This document shows, one piece after another, positions 52,998 to 61,586 of a DNA stretch of 64,000 nucleotides (position 1 is the stretch's first letter; each line of letters starts with the position of its first letter). The stretch covers positions 1 to 64,000 of the forward strand of contig SYAC01000041.1 in NCBI GenBank assembly GCA_005787685.1, given 5' to 3'. This DNA is from Planctomycetia bacterium (GTDB lineage Bacteria; Planctomycetota; Phycisphaerae; Phycisphaerales; SM1A02). A program made the translations under genes and the position numbers. Under the pieces are notes generated by a model. It was not told where the DNA came from and searched no databases. It was given only the letters and a program-made list of their open reading frames with translations.

Positions 52998-54137
52998 ATG
53001 GATATGAGAGAATTTGCCGTTAGTTTTAGGCTTATTAAGCGGTATTGTGTTGCCATAGTGGTCTTGTGCAGCATGTTGGCAAACGCCATTTTTGCGGCGG
53101 AATTTGACCCGTCAACTCAAAATGTTCCTCGAACTGGAACAATTATTATTGGACCTCCGCCGTTGACCATTGACCCACCAGCGCTGGATTTTGGATTTAT
53201 TGCGCCAGGTGAAGAAAAAACTGGGGTCTTTACACTGAAGAACCCAACCACCAGCGCGCTCACCATTGTGGCGCTGCAGCCGACTTGCACTTGCACTTCA
53301 ACCACGGATTTAACTGGTCGCGTGATCGCGCCAGGGGAATCTATTCAGTTTGACGCAAGCTTGGCGGCGTCCATTGCAACTGGTCCACGCAAGTCAACAG
53401 TCAAGATCATCGTGGAAGGTTTCAACAAGCCTGTGGAGGTTGATGTTCGCGCTGAAGTTGTTGTCGCGTTGCGCGCCGTGCCACCAGCCATCAACGTGCT
53501 GCCAAATGTTCCCGTTACGGGACGAGTAGTGATTGAGAGCGTGGATAAAAAACCATTTCGCATTCTGTCAATGAACAACAATGCGCCAACATTTATTGGA
53601 TTTGATCCCGCAAAGGACGACGTCAAAAGCGCCTATCTTTTGCGCTACGACTTGACACGCGTCGCCAAAGACGCGTTGCCTGCTTGGTTTTTAATTGAAA
53701 CTGATCGAACTGATGCGCCAGTGTTGGCATTAAAAATTCGCAATGAGAAAATGCATATTGTGCCGGTCGTTCGTATGAAGGAATACAACTTGAACCTGGG
53801 GTTTATTCCGACGAATAGTTTCAAAGATTTTACATTTGATCTAGTTGATTGGACCGAGCCAGTGATCAGCGTGTCAAGTGTGTCGGATTTATTCACAGTA
53901 CAAATGTTGGCGCAAGAAAGAGTGGGCAAGGACATACAGGTTCGTTGTCGCGTAACTCCTAAACCGTACGCGACGGGACTTGTGCAATTCATAATGGAGT
54001 TGAAGACGGGAGTGCAAATTCAAAAGTTGTGGGCCTACGGCATGGTTCGTGAAGCCGCTCAAAGTACAGGGCAATCACAAGCAAATTCTTCGGCAAGCGC
54101 ACCCGCGCCGCCCGTCGCCGCACAACCCTCCAAGTAA
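52998..54137 (+). CDS. Exported DUF1573-domain protein
   Basis: A 379-residue protein with an N-terminal signal (IVVLCSMLANAIFAA). Residues about 45-160 match DUF1573, an Ig-like fold found in many planctomycetes and Bacteroidetes: ALDFGFIAPGEEKTGVFTLKNPT followed by the cysteine pair in PTCTCTSTT. The rest consists of further beta-rich segments and a low-complexity Ala/Pro/Ser C-terminus. Function is unknown; a structural or surface role is likely. ATG 52998 or 53004; a GTG 52935 extension has no signal peptide. Confidence 0.82.
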   Translation: MDMREFAVSFRLIKRYCVAIVVLCSMLANAIFAAEFDPSTQNVPRTGTIIIGPPPLTIDPPALDFGFIAPGEEKTGVFTLKNPTTSALTIVALQPTCTCTSTTDLTGRVIAPGESIQFDASLAASIATGPRKSTVKIIVEGFNKPVEVDVRAEVVVALRAVPPAINVLPNVPVTGRVVIESVDKKPFRILSMNNNAPTFIGFDPAKDDVKSAYLLRYDLTRVAKDALPAWFLIETDRTDAPVLALKIRNEKMHIVPVVRMKEYNLNLGFIPTNSFKDFTFDLVDWTEPVISVSSVSDLFTVQMLAQERVGKDIQVRCRVTPKPYATGLVQFIMELKTGVQIQKLWAYGMVREAAQSTGQSQANSSASAPAPPVAAQPSK

Positions 54138-54263
54138 CTGGGCCACCGATGGCTGGCTACGCGCAATAGCAACCTATGGAATTGCATTTATGTGGCGCAC
54201 ATATTTTCTCGCGTGGTTACTCTTGCATTCTCACACGCACCGACAAATGACAAAGGAATCGCA

Positions 54264-55043
54264 ATGGGAATACTTCAAGGTAAACGCGGACTGATTGTGG
54301 GAATCGCAAACGATCGATCCATGGCATCTGGCATCACGGAAAGTGTGTTGGCCCAAGGTGGACAATGTCTGTTCACCCACTTGCCAGGCGAAAAGATGGA
54401 GCGGCGCATTCGCATGTCACTAGAGGAATTGGGCGTGAAGGATCCCTGGGTTATGCCCATGGATGCCGGCAGTGACGAGCAAATTGATCAGGTGTTTACC
54501 AAAATTCAAAGTGAATTTGGCAAGTTGGATTTTTTGGTGCACTCCATTGCGTATGCCAACAAGGATTGGTTGAAAGTTGGCGCCTTCGCCGCCACCCCGC
54601 GCGAGGTATTCACACAAGCCATGGATTTGTCGGCGCATACTTATCAAGCCATGGCGCACCGCGCCGCACCCCTGATGACCGATGGCGGATCCATGATTGC
54701 TTTGAGTTATTACGGCGCCGAAAAAGCCGTGCCTGGCTACAACGTCATGGGCGTTGCTAAGTCCGCGCTTGAATCCACCAACCGATATTTAGCCATGGAA
54801 CTGGGTGAGAAAAATATCCGTTGTAATGTGATTTCGGCTGGGCCGCTCAAGACTCTGAGCGCCATGGCAGTGGGTGGATTTGGCCAAATTCTTGAATGGG
54901 TAGAAAAGAAGGCGCCGCTGAAACGCAACATTACCGCCAAAGATGTGGGCGACACCGCGGCTTGGTTACTTTCTGGTATGGCGAATGGAGTGACTGGTCA
55001 AACAATTTATGTGGACAGCGGCTACTCCATCATGGGACTATGA
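54264..55043 (+). CDS. fabI: Enoyl-[acyl-carrier-protein] reductase (NADH) FabI
   Basis: Last reduction step of fatty acid elongation. The 259-residue SDR-like protein has GLIVGIANDRSMASGI at the NADH site, VHSIAYANKD, the catalytic tyrosine-lysine pair in YYGAEKAVPGYNVMGVAKSALE, and ISAGPLKTLSA. ATG 54264 has AAAGGAA ahead at good spacing; the frame is open to 54192. It follows the DUF1573 gene by 126 bases. Probably the target of triclosan-type inhibitors, as in other FabI enzymes. Confidence 0.96.
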   Translation: MGILQGKRGLIVGIANDRSMASGITESVLAQGGQCLFTHLPGEKMERRIRMSLEELGVKDPWVMPMDAGSDEQIDQVFTKIQSEFGKLDFLVHSIAYANKDWLKVGAFAATPREVFTQAMDLSAHTYQAMAHRAAPLMTDGGSMIALSYYGAEKAVPGYNVMGVAKSALESTNRYLAMELGEKNIRCNVISAGPLKTLSAMAVGGFGQILEWVEKKAPLKRNITAKDVGDTAAWLLSGMANGVTGQTIYVDSGYSIMGL

Positions 55044-55090
55044 GAGTTGATTGCCCGAAGCTTCAGGTTGTTACCGACATAACTGTGGTG

Positions 55091-55130
55091 TAAAAACACA
55101 TACGGCCTGATCTTTTGGACCAGGCCGTAC
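55091..55130 (-). terminator. Terminator shared by fabI and the Flp-type pilin gene
   Basis: A 12-bp stem with one mismatch (55101-55112 with 55118-55129) lies between the convergent fabI and pilin genes. On the minus strand it is followed by TGTGTTTTT, on the plus strand by a weaker T-rich stretch, so it serves the pilin gene best and may act both ways. Confidence 0.75.
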
Positions 55131-55150
55131 GGAAACATTCCTTTTGTAAC

Positions 55151-55336
55151 TTAATCTATTCCGGCGTCTGAATCTTCCAAGATGCTGATCATGCTGGTTT
55201 GCTTTGCTTGAAGTGAATCTCTTAAAGCTGAAAGACCAGTAGCTGCACCACCGGTCATTACCACTGCGGTAATTCCGTACTCGGTTGCTGCTGTGCTAAG
55301 TTCATCCGCAATAAAATTTAGAATCCAATTTTTCAT
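55151..55336 (-). CDS. Flp-family type IVb pilin-like small protein
   Basis: A 61-residue protein with AGAGGAAA before its ATG. The sequence ADELSTAATEYGITAVVM matches the Flp/Fap pilin pattern D-E-x-G-A-T-A-x-E-Y-G, with the Glu-Tyr pair that is conserved at the start of the mature pilin, followed by a hydrophobic helix. A serine or threonine replaces the glycine before the expected prepilin peptidase site. No Tad assembly genes are nearby. Being 61 residues, it fits the family's small size. Family call is by motif only. Confidence 0.65.
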   Translation of the reverse strand: MKNWILNFIADELSTAATEYGITAVVMTGGAATGLSALRDSLQAKQTSMISILEDSDAGID

Positions 55337-55376
55337 ATATTTCCTCTGTAAAAATAATTTAAAAAACTTCAACACG

Positions 55377-55520
55377 ATGCTTGATCAAGCTCAAGTGTCT
55401 ATGGGCACGGCGATTCTTGGTTCATTGGTTGAACAAGGATCTGTGAATGTTGAATTTAATGATGTGATTAGCGCGCTCACCACAACGCCTGTGCTTGGTC
55501 GGGCACGGTTGGTGCGCTGA
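55377..55520 (+). CDS. Small open frame divergent from the pilin gene
   Basis: A 47-codon frame from ATG 55377 to TGA 55520, encoding a protein-like sequence (SMGTAILGSLVEQGSVNVEF, then RARLVR). It starts within the palindrome between it and the pilin gene. No ribosome-binding site is clear and no family is recognised. It may be a relic of a longer gene. Confidence 0.25.
   Translation: MLDQAQVSMGTAILGSLVEQGSVNVEFNDVISALTTTPVLGRARLVR
55379..55390. promoter_or_regulatory. 12-bp perfect palindrome upstream of the pilin gene
   Basis: GCTTGATCAAGC lies 43 bases before the pilin ATG, within a likely promoter region, and could be a dimeric regulator site. Only the symmetry is seen. Confidence 0.35.
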
Positions 55521-55574
55521 GCTGATTGCGTTTCAATTCTGATCGGACAAGGTGGTGTATTTGCGCTGGGGTGT

Positions 55575-56663
55575 TTAGAAAAATTGCCACGGGCGATCGC
55601 TGGCGATATCTGCGGCCGGCACAAGTTGTGCCCGCACGGCTTGCGCAAATTCAATCAAGCCGGCGCCTGTGCGCGCGCTGATGCGGAGCGAGTTGCCGGT
55701 GAGCATGGGCACTACCGTGGACAAGTCGCACATGGAGCGCACGCGAAGAATGTTTGAATGTTCAATGGCGGGCCACACTTGATCTGGCGCGGCAAGTGCG
55801 ATGACAAGATCGGCGCTGTAAATTTCTTGTCGTGCGCGCGCGATCGCGGCTTGATCAATTGCGCTTTGGACTTGCAATGAAGATGGCGCTTGATTTGAGG
55901 ATTGAATTGCAGATGGATTTGAATTGGTTTGGTTCAAATCTGTATGGAGGGAATTTTTTTTGAGGGAATTTTTTTCAGATATGTTTTTTTCAAACAATTT
56001 TTTTTCCACAAATCCAGGCGCGTCCACCACGCGGCAGACAAGACCCGAAAGCACAATGTTGGCGCTTACAAAGTCGAGCGTGGTGCCGGCAATGGGCGAA
56101 GTGACCGCGGCAGTTCGGCCGAGAAGCGCGTTTAAAAGCGTGCTTTTGCCGGCGTTTGGCGCGCCGGCAATCACCACGGTGGGTGGGTCAATTAAACGGC
56201 ACAGGCGCTTGCTTCTTGGCGCGTCGGCGGGCGTGGGCGCGCCATTTTTTCCCCAGCGCTCTGGCTGCGCAAGTAGCAGCGCAATGGCGTCCGCGCTGGC
56301 CGCGCGAGCCAGTGTGTAGAGCATGCGCGCTTGAATATCAGTGGTGGATTCCACAAAGAGGTCAGCGGGCGAAAGTTCGGTGGGGGATACAAATGAAATT
56401 CCAGCGTCGCTTATGGCGCGCACCAAACGTTGACGCAGCCGCGGCCCGCCATGCGGCGTGACAATAATCGTGTTGTCCGTCACGCGAAGCACAAGCGCCT
56501 CGTCAAGATTGCAAATACGCCGCAAGCTGGCGCGGCCAATATCTGGAAGCGTGATTGAAAGTGTTTTGGAAAGCCGCTGTGGTTGCGCGCGCATGTGCAA
56601 CACGCTGACAGCGCCAGATGCCGCCGTGGTGAGCCAACATGCGAACTCTTGATCCAAATTCAT
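55575..56663 (-). CDS. MnmE-like GTPase, shortened and lacking the CxGK tail
   Basis: A 362-residue relative of the tRNA-modification GTPase MnmE (about 450 residues). The N-terminus keeps a TrmE-N-like part (TDNTIIVTPHGGPRLRQRL). The G domain has AGAPNAGKSTLLNALLG (G1), SPIAGTTLD (G2) and VVDAPGF (G3), but the G4 NKxD reads SMCD, and the C-terminal Cys-x-Gly-Lys needed for uridine modification is absent. Residues about 220-270 are a Lys/Asn/Ser-rich insertion encoded by T-runs. It overlaps the coaX stop by four bases. A true MnmE may be elsewhere; this paralogue's role is unknown. Confidence 0.75.
   Translation of the reverse strand: MNLDQEFACWLTTAASGAVSVLHMRAQPQRLSKTLSITLPDIGRASLRRICNLDEALVLRVTDNTIIVTPHGGPRLRQRLVRAISDAGISFVSPTELSPADLFVESTTDIQARMLYTLARAASADAIALLLAQPERWGKNGAPTPADAPRSKRLCRLIDPPTVVIAGAPNAGKSTLLNALLGRTAAVTSPIAGTTLDFVSANIVLSGLVCRVVDAPGFVEKKLFEKNISEKNSLKKNSLHTDLNQTNSNPSAIQSSNQAPSSLQVQSAIDQAAIARARQEIYSADLVIALAAPDQVWPAIEHSNILRVRSMCDLSTVVPMLTGNSLRISARTGAGLIEFAQAVRAQLVPAADIASDRPWQFF
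55951..56008. repeat. Cluster of T7-T8 runs inside the MnmE-like gene
   Basis: Four runs of seven or eight T residues occur within about 55 bases, encoding the KK/KN-rich insertion. Such runs favour replication slippage and could shift the frame, which would truncate the protein after G3. Confidence 0.7.
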
Positions 56664-57466
56664 TCCTCGTGTGCGTCTACCGAGGAGTCGCTTTCATGCG
56701 AATCTTCCTCGATGGATTTTTCAGCGGCCACGCGAATACCAATCAGCACAAGGTCGGCCACATGTCGATCCACCAAATCATCGTCCCCAAACAGGACATG
56801 GGCATCGCCGCCGGTGACGACAACCATGGGAAATGCCTGGTAATGCTCGGCGTAACGCTCCACCAGTCGATGCATGGCGCCGCGCAAACCTTCGTACACG
56901 CCCAGCAACATGGCGGCGGCGGTGTTGCGTCCGAACGGTTCTTTTGCATCTGGTTGAGCGAAGGCCACGCGCGGAAGCGCCGCGGTATTTTCATGCAGTG
57001 ATTTTAATTGCAGCGCCGCGCCCGGAAGAATGGCGCCACCGTGGAACACTCCCTCGCCGTCCACAAAATCAACGGTCACGGCGGTGCCGGCGTCAACCAC
57101 AACAACGGCTTGCTTGAGCGAGTCATAGGCAGCCGCAGCGGCAAGTAGGCGGTCGTGCCCGGGAGTCGCGCCCTCGTCCAAGCACACGCCAATTGGAACG
57201 GGCAATTCTTTTCCAATGCGCAGCACCTCAGTCTTTAAGCGCATCTCTACTTTTATTTTCAGCGGGTTGGCGAATGTGTCATTCACGCTGGCCAGCACGA
57301 CAATGGCGTCGCTGTCGGATAATTCGGCCCACGCCGCGGCTATGCCATCAAGAATTTTATTTTCTTGAGTGTTCTCAATATGTTCCGCCGCGATCAACTT
57401 GCGATCCACAAAGCGCGCGAACGAGGTGCGGGTATTTCCAACTGAAATGGCGAGTAGGGCGGACAT
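56660..57466 (-). CDS. coaX: Type III pantothenate kinase CoaX
   Basis: First step of coenzyme A synthesis. The 268-residue protein shows the ASKHA fold: ISVGNTRTSFARF at the phosphate loop, GATPGHDRLLAAAAAYD, VVVDAGTAVTVDFVDG, GGAILPGAALQLKSL and VVTGGDAHVLFG. The phosphate-loop aspartate usual in family members (DxGNT) is replaced by serine here. The C-terminus is an acidic tail. Stop overlaps the MnmE-like start; 12 bases separate it from the aminotransferase stop upstream. Confidence 0.9.
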   Translation of the reverse strand: MSALLAISVGNTRTSFARFVDRKLIAAEHIENTQENKILDGIAAAWAELSDSDAIVVLASVNDTFANPLKIKVEMRLKTEVLRIGKELPVPIGVCLDEGATPGHDRLLAAAAAYDSLKQAVVVVDAGTAVTVDFVDGEGVFHGGAILPGAALQLKSLHENTAALPRVAFAQPDAKEPFGRNTAAAMLLGVYEGLRGAMHRLVERYAEHYQAFPMVVVTGGDAHVLFGDDDLVDRHVADLVLIGIRVAAEKSIEEDSHESDSSVDAHEE

Positions 57467-57478
57467 GGGAGTCTGATT

Positions 57479-58339
57479 CTACGGAGTCTTTGCCAGAAGA
57501 TTCTCCACCGCAAGACGCATGCCATTGATGACGGCGCACGCCATTTTTGCGGGCTTTCCTCCGCCAAACACCTTGCCATTCAGCGCCACGCAACTGGCAA
57601 GCACGCGGCCACTTCCAGTGACCCAAATTTCATTCGCCGTGGCAAGTTCCGCTTCTTCAATGGGGCGAATGGAAACTTCAAAGCCAAGTTTCCTGGCGGC
57701 TTCCATGGCCAATGTGCGCATGGTGCCATGCAGAATGGAAGGGTCCGTGTCGATAGGCGGCGTGATGACATTGTTTGCGCGCACAACAAAAATATTTGAA
57801 CTTGAGCCTTCGCTCACAAATCCGTCGCGAATTAAAATAGCCTCTTGCGCATTGTGGTGGCGTCCATCAAGCATGGGCAAAATACTTCCCATTAAACTGG
57901 TGCATTTAATTTCACAGCGATGCCAGCGCAGATCCGGTTGCACCGAAAGCGAGATCGGCGCCGCCGTGGTAAGTGTGTCAAGCGCGCCGGAAGCGTAGGC
58001 CATGGCGAACACGGTGGGTTGAATGTGTTCGGGCGGCATGTGCGCGCGCGTGGCGGCGACGCCGCGGGTGATTTGTAAATACACGCACGCGTCGCGCAAC
58101 TGTTCGGCTTGCAGAAGTTGCTCACACAGAGCGGGTAAGCCGCGCGCGTTGAATCCCTTGATGTGTGTGAGTTGCAAACTGCGCTCAAGCCGTTGTATGT
58201 GCGCATCCATGGCCATGCCGGCGCGGTCAAAGAAGCGCACCACTTCATAAATGCCATCGCCGAACATAAAGCCACGATCAAGCGGGCTAATGTGGGCTTT
58301 TTCAAGCGCAAGAATGTGGCCATTCAGCCAGACGTTCAT
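57479..58339 (-). CDS. D-amino acid transaminase (class IV aminotransferase)
   Basis: PLP enzyme probably making D-glutamate or D-alanine. The 286-residue protein starts with MNVWLNGHI and has SPLDRGFMFGDGIYEVVR, LQITRGVAATR, the Schiff-base lysine in CEIKCTSLM, EAILIRDGFVSEGSSSNIF and ILHGTMRTLAMEAA. DGIYE and the overall length favour D-amino acid transaminase over branched-chain or aminodeoxychorismate lyase types. Within a probable five-gene operon; a link to peptidoglycan precursor supply is plausible. Confidence 0.86.
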   Translation of the reverse strand: MNVWLNGHILALEKAHISPLDRGFMFGDGIYEVVRFFDRAGMAMDAHIQRLERSLQLTHIKGFNARGLPALCEQLLQAEQLRDACVYLQITRGVAATRAHMPPEHIQPTVFAMAYASGALDTLTTAAPISLSVQPDLRWHRCEIKCTSLMGSILPMLDGRHHNAQEAILIRDGFVSEGSSSNIFVVRANNVITPPIDTDPSILHGTMRTLAMEAARKLGFEVSIRPIEEAELATANEIWVTGSGRVLASCVALNGKVFGGGKPAKMACAVINGMRLAVENLLAKTP

Positions 58340-58508
58340 GCCTTGATCCTAGCCGTAATTCAAGCCGTAATCCGAGTTCAAGTTGCTTCGCGAAATGAAT
58401 CGGTTGGGGTGGGCGTATTTCACATGGCGTGAGAATGTGTGGACGCGCAAACATGGGTTCTTCTATTGAAGACAAAATTTCAATTCACATTCAAGCGCCC
58501 GCATATTT

Positions 58509-59315
58509 TTATTTGTTGCGCGCCGCCTTAATGAAAGCTTTGGCGCGCGCGGGGTCGATTGGATTTTGCCAACGACCTCCACGCTTCAAGTCGCTACCCA
58601 CAATAATGCCGTCAGCAATTTCCAGAAGTTCGCACGCATTGTCTGCGCGGGCGCCGGAGCCCACAAGCACGGGTACGCGCGACGCCTCCTTGACCAGGCC
58701 TAATTGCTCAAAGTCCACTGGCTGCCCTGTGGCATTACCTGTGACAATAATTGAGTCTGCACCGCAGAAAATAAGCGTGCGGGTTTGCTCGGCGGCATTC
58801 AGATCGCTTGTGATGGTGTGGCTGGCATGCTTCTTCAGCACATCAGCAGCGATCATGACGCGCTGTGCGCCCAACATTTTGCGGTGGCGCAAAAGCGGTC
58901 CGGCGTCGGCTTGATCAAATATCCCCTCGTCGGCAACGGAGGCAAGGGCGAAACCTTCAGCGCGAATAAACGCCGCGCCACATGCGTGCGCCACGCTCAT
59001 GGCCTCTTGATTTGCGCCCGCCAAAATCTGCAAGCCAATTGGAATTTTTACCGCGGCGCGCACCGACAGCACGCACGCGCTCATGGCCGCCACAATTTCG
59101 CTGCCCACATGGCGGCGTAAATAAGGCAAATCATGCATGTTTTCAAGCATGATGGCGTCAAAGCCAAGTCGCTCAAGCAACTTGGCCTCAATCACCGCTT
59201 GGCGCGCAATTTCTGAAACGCGCAATTCAGAGCGCGGCGAACCAGGCAACGCCGCCAAATGCACCATGCCAATCAGGCAACGAGGAACTCCAAGAAACGC
59301 AAAATCTCCACTCAT
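58509..59315 (-). CDS. BtpA/SgcQ family TIM-barrel protein
   Basis: A 268-residue member of the BtpA family, whose cyanobacterial member helps photosystem I stability and whose SgcQ relatives sit in sugar operons; the reaction is not established. Motifs: CLIGMVHLAALPGSPR at the N-terminus, LLERLGFDAIMLENMHDLPY, FIRAEGFALASVADEG and ADSIIVTGNATGQPVD, VPVLVGSGA near the end. ATG 59315 has AGGAG upstream and overlaps the channel gene stop (ATGA). Frames further upstream lie inside that gene. Confidence 0.87.
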   Translation of the reverse strand: MSGDFAFLGVPRCLIGMVHLAALPGSPRSELRVSEIARQAVIEAKLLERLGFDAIMLENMHDLPYLRRHVGSEIVAAMSACVLSVRAAVKIPIGLQILAGANQEAMSVAHACGAAFIRAEGFALASVADEGIFDQADAGPLLRHRKMLGAQRVMIAADVLKKHASHTITSDLNAAEQTRTLIFCGADSIIVTGNATGQPVDFEQLGLVKEASRVPVLVGSGARADNACELLEIADGIIVGSDLKRGGRWQNPIDPARAKAFIKAARNK

Positions 59316-60616
59316 AATGGGTCTCCTAAAAATAAATGTCGCATGGCTACCCACTCTTTCGTGTCGGTGATTTTCAGCAAGTGATAATTGAGAATATCCA
59401 ATGTTTGCGGATCCACTTCGCTGGAAACTGGAAACGCGGAGTACAGCCTGACGATTGGATTTGGAATCATGATTAGGTTTTTCCATTGCGGCTGATTCAT
59501 GAGCCAACTCAGTCGCACGCTTTCACCTAACACCGCGCTAATTTGTTTGCGGTCTAAAGCGCGCAAGCAATCGTCCATTGAGGCATATGGAGTCATGTCG
59601 TATTTCATATTCGCCCCGTCCACAAAGGCCGCGGAATTTAATACCGCCCCGCACTTCAATCGAAACAGATCATTGGGGGTGTGAATTTCAGAATTGATTC
59701 GCGCTACGGTCAAGATGCTGGAAAGCAAGCCAGCCAAAAGGCTGGTGAGAGCGAAGGCGATCAGCATCCAAAGACCCCCAACGAGACGGCCACGCTTGGT
59801 CTTGGGAACACGATCACCATAGCCAACCGTGCTGATTGTGGCGGAGCTCCACCAAACACCCTCGCCAATGGTGCTCCAGAAACCACCACCAAATTGACTT
59901 GTATTTTTTTTGCGCTCGATCAAGCCCACGATCACTCCAAAAATTATAAGAGTGAAAAGAACCACCCCAACAAAGTGTGGAATGATTGATTGCCAAATAC
60001 TTTCAACGAGGTTGAGCAAGGGTAAATGACTATGTTTGGTAATAGCGATACTGGTTCCGCTCAGTTCAAACGCGTTTGTGAAATTCATGGTCAATTCAAA
60101 TTCTGGCGTGGGGTCAACCGCAATTGCGGCAAAATCAATCGTGTTGTTTTCAACCGCTTTCATCACTTCATCCATGTTCTGGAATTCCGTCAATGAGTAG
60201 CGCAAGCCGCTTGCATTTGCGATGTGCTGTAATAGCGTGACCGCCAAACCGGACCATTGCCCACCACCGGAACGAAACGCAAACGGCGGCATATTGAATA
60301 CGCCAACACGAAACGGCGCTTGGTTTTCCAGGCTTTGAACGACAGTCATTTTCAATTTAGGAGTTTGGATGGAAGCCGCGATTAAAGTTGGCGTTTGCGG
60401 CGACAAGGTTTGTTGCGAAGTGGTGATGGAAGCGGTGGAGAATGTGGGCGTAGTTGAATCACGCGCTGGCGTGGGTTCTGATGTTTGGTTTGACGCAGAA
60501 GACAAACCTGACGCCGTGATTTGATTGAATGTGGACGCGAAATTGTTTCCCCATGCGTTGAAGCCACTGATTGTGAGAAGACAAATCACAAGGAAAAAGA
60601 ATCGCGCTCTTGGCAT
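59312..60616 (-). CDS. Ionotropic glutamate receptor-like ligand-gated potassium channel (GluR0-type)
   Basis: The 434-residue protein follows the bacterial GluR0 plan. A signal peptide and a Ser/Thr-rich linker (to about residue 90) lead into lobe 1 of a solute-binding domain (residues about 100-200), a transmembrane helix (about 213-233), a pore loop with the potassium filter TISTVGYGD (260-268), a second helix (about 278-303), then lobe 2 (about 305-430). The arginine that binds the ligand alpha-carboxylate in the family is phenylalanine 173 here (TPEFELTMNFT). The stop overlaps the BtpA start. Only 30 bases separate it from the divergent SDR gene. Confidence 0.88.
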   Translation of the reverse strand: MPRARFFFLVICLLTISGFNAWGNNFASTFNQITASGLSSASNQTSEPTPARDSTTPTFSTASITTSQQTLSPQTPTLIAASIQTPKLKMTVVQSLENQAPFRVGVFNMPPFAFRSGGGQWSGLAVTLLQHIANASGLRYSLTEFQNMDEVMKAVENNTIDFAAIAVDPTPEFELTMNFTNAFELSGTSIAITKHSHLPLLNLVESIWQSIIPHFVGVVLFTLIIFGVIVGLIERKKNTSQFGGGFWSTIGEGVWWSSATISTVGYGDRVPKTKRGRLVGGLWMLIAFALTSLLAGLLSSILTVARINSEIHTPNDLFRLKCGAVLNSAAFVDGANMKYDMTPYASMDDCLRALDRKQISAVLGESVRLSWLMNQPQWKNLIMIPNPIVRLYSAFPVSSEVDPQTLDILNYHLLKITDTKEWVAMRHLFLGDPL

Positions 60617-60646
60617 GGCGCTGCAGGATACGCTTGATGTCCACTT

Positions 60647-61507
60647 ATGGCGATCGGTGAACTACGAAATCGTGTGGCGGTGATCACGGGCGCAAGCAGC
60701 GGCATTGGCGCGGCCACGGCGCTGGCCATGTCGCGCGCCGGAATGCGCTTGGTTCTTGCGGCGAGGCGCGCGGATCGGCTTCAGGAATTGGCCGCGGAAA
60801 TTCGTACCCGTGGTTGCGAAGCGGTTGTTGTAGAAACGGACATGGCGCAAGTTGGCTCCAGCGAAAAATTACTGGCGCACGCCACCAGCGCCTTTGGCGT
60901 GGTGGATGTGGTGTTTGCCAACGCGGGCTACGGCGCGGAGATGGCGGTGCACGACATGTCCATGGCGCAGATACGCGAAATGTTTGAGGTGAATTTTTTC
61001 TCCGCCACCGAATTGCTTTCACTTGCCGCTCGCGACATGGTGGCGCAGAAACGGCGTGGACATTTGCTTATGACTTCAAGTTGTTTGTCCAAATTCACCA
61101 TTCCGTATTTTGGCATGTACGCCGCAACCAAGGCCGCGCAATCCATGGTGACGCGCTCCATGCGCTTTGAACTTGCGCCGCATGGAATTGAAGTTTCAAG
61201 TGTGCATCCAGTCAGCACCGCGACGGAATTTTTTCAGCAGGCGTCATTGCGCGGCGGCATTGATCCACAGGGCACAATGCTGCCCGACCACGCGCCAAAG
61301 ATGTTCATTCAAACTCCGGAGCAAGTTGCCAACGCCGTTGTGCGTTGCCTGCGCAAGCCAAAGAGTGAAGTGTGGACCAGCCTTACCGTGCGCTTGGCTT
61401 CTGGAATCATCAACGCGTTTCCGGGTGTTTACGACATGGCGTTGCGAAAGCAGGCCAAGATCATGGTGCGTAGCCAGAAAAAGCGTTTAAATGCACTAAA
61501 AACTTAA
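60647..61507 (+). CDS. Short-chain dehydrogenase/reductase
   Basis: A 286-residue classical [18 protein letters not shown], an arginine-rich turn after strand 2 (LAARRADRL) suggesting NADP(H), FANAGYG, a serine strand ([10 protein letters not shown]), the YAATKAA catalytic pair and [11 protein letters not shown]. The C-terminal 40 residues are basic, and members of this kind often act on lipids or steroids; the substrate is unknown. Divergent from the channel gene. Different from the SDR at the left end of the window. Confidence 0.87.
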   Translation: MAIGELRNRVAVITGASSGIGAATALAMSRAGMRLVLAARRADRLQELAAEIRTRGCEAVVVETDMAQVGSSEKLLAHATSAFGVVDVVFANAGYGAEMAVHDMSMAQIREMFEVNFFSATELLSLAARDMVAQKRRGHLLMTSSCLSKFTIPYFGMYAATKAAQSMVTRSMRFELAPHGIEVSSVHPVSTATEFFQQASLRGGIDPQGTMLPDHAPKMFIQTPEQVANAVVRCLRKPKSEVWTSLTVRLASGIINAFPGVYDMALRKQAKIMVRSQKKRLNALKT

Positions 61508-61586
61508 TATTTTGAATCGGTTGCCCAAGCAAGCCCTTGGGCACTATCTTTCGTCTTTAAGATTTTCACAACAAAAGGAATCAGCC

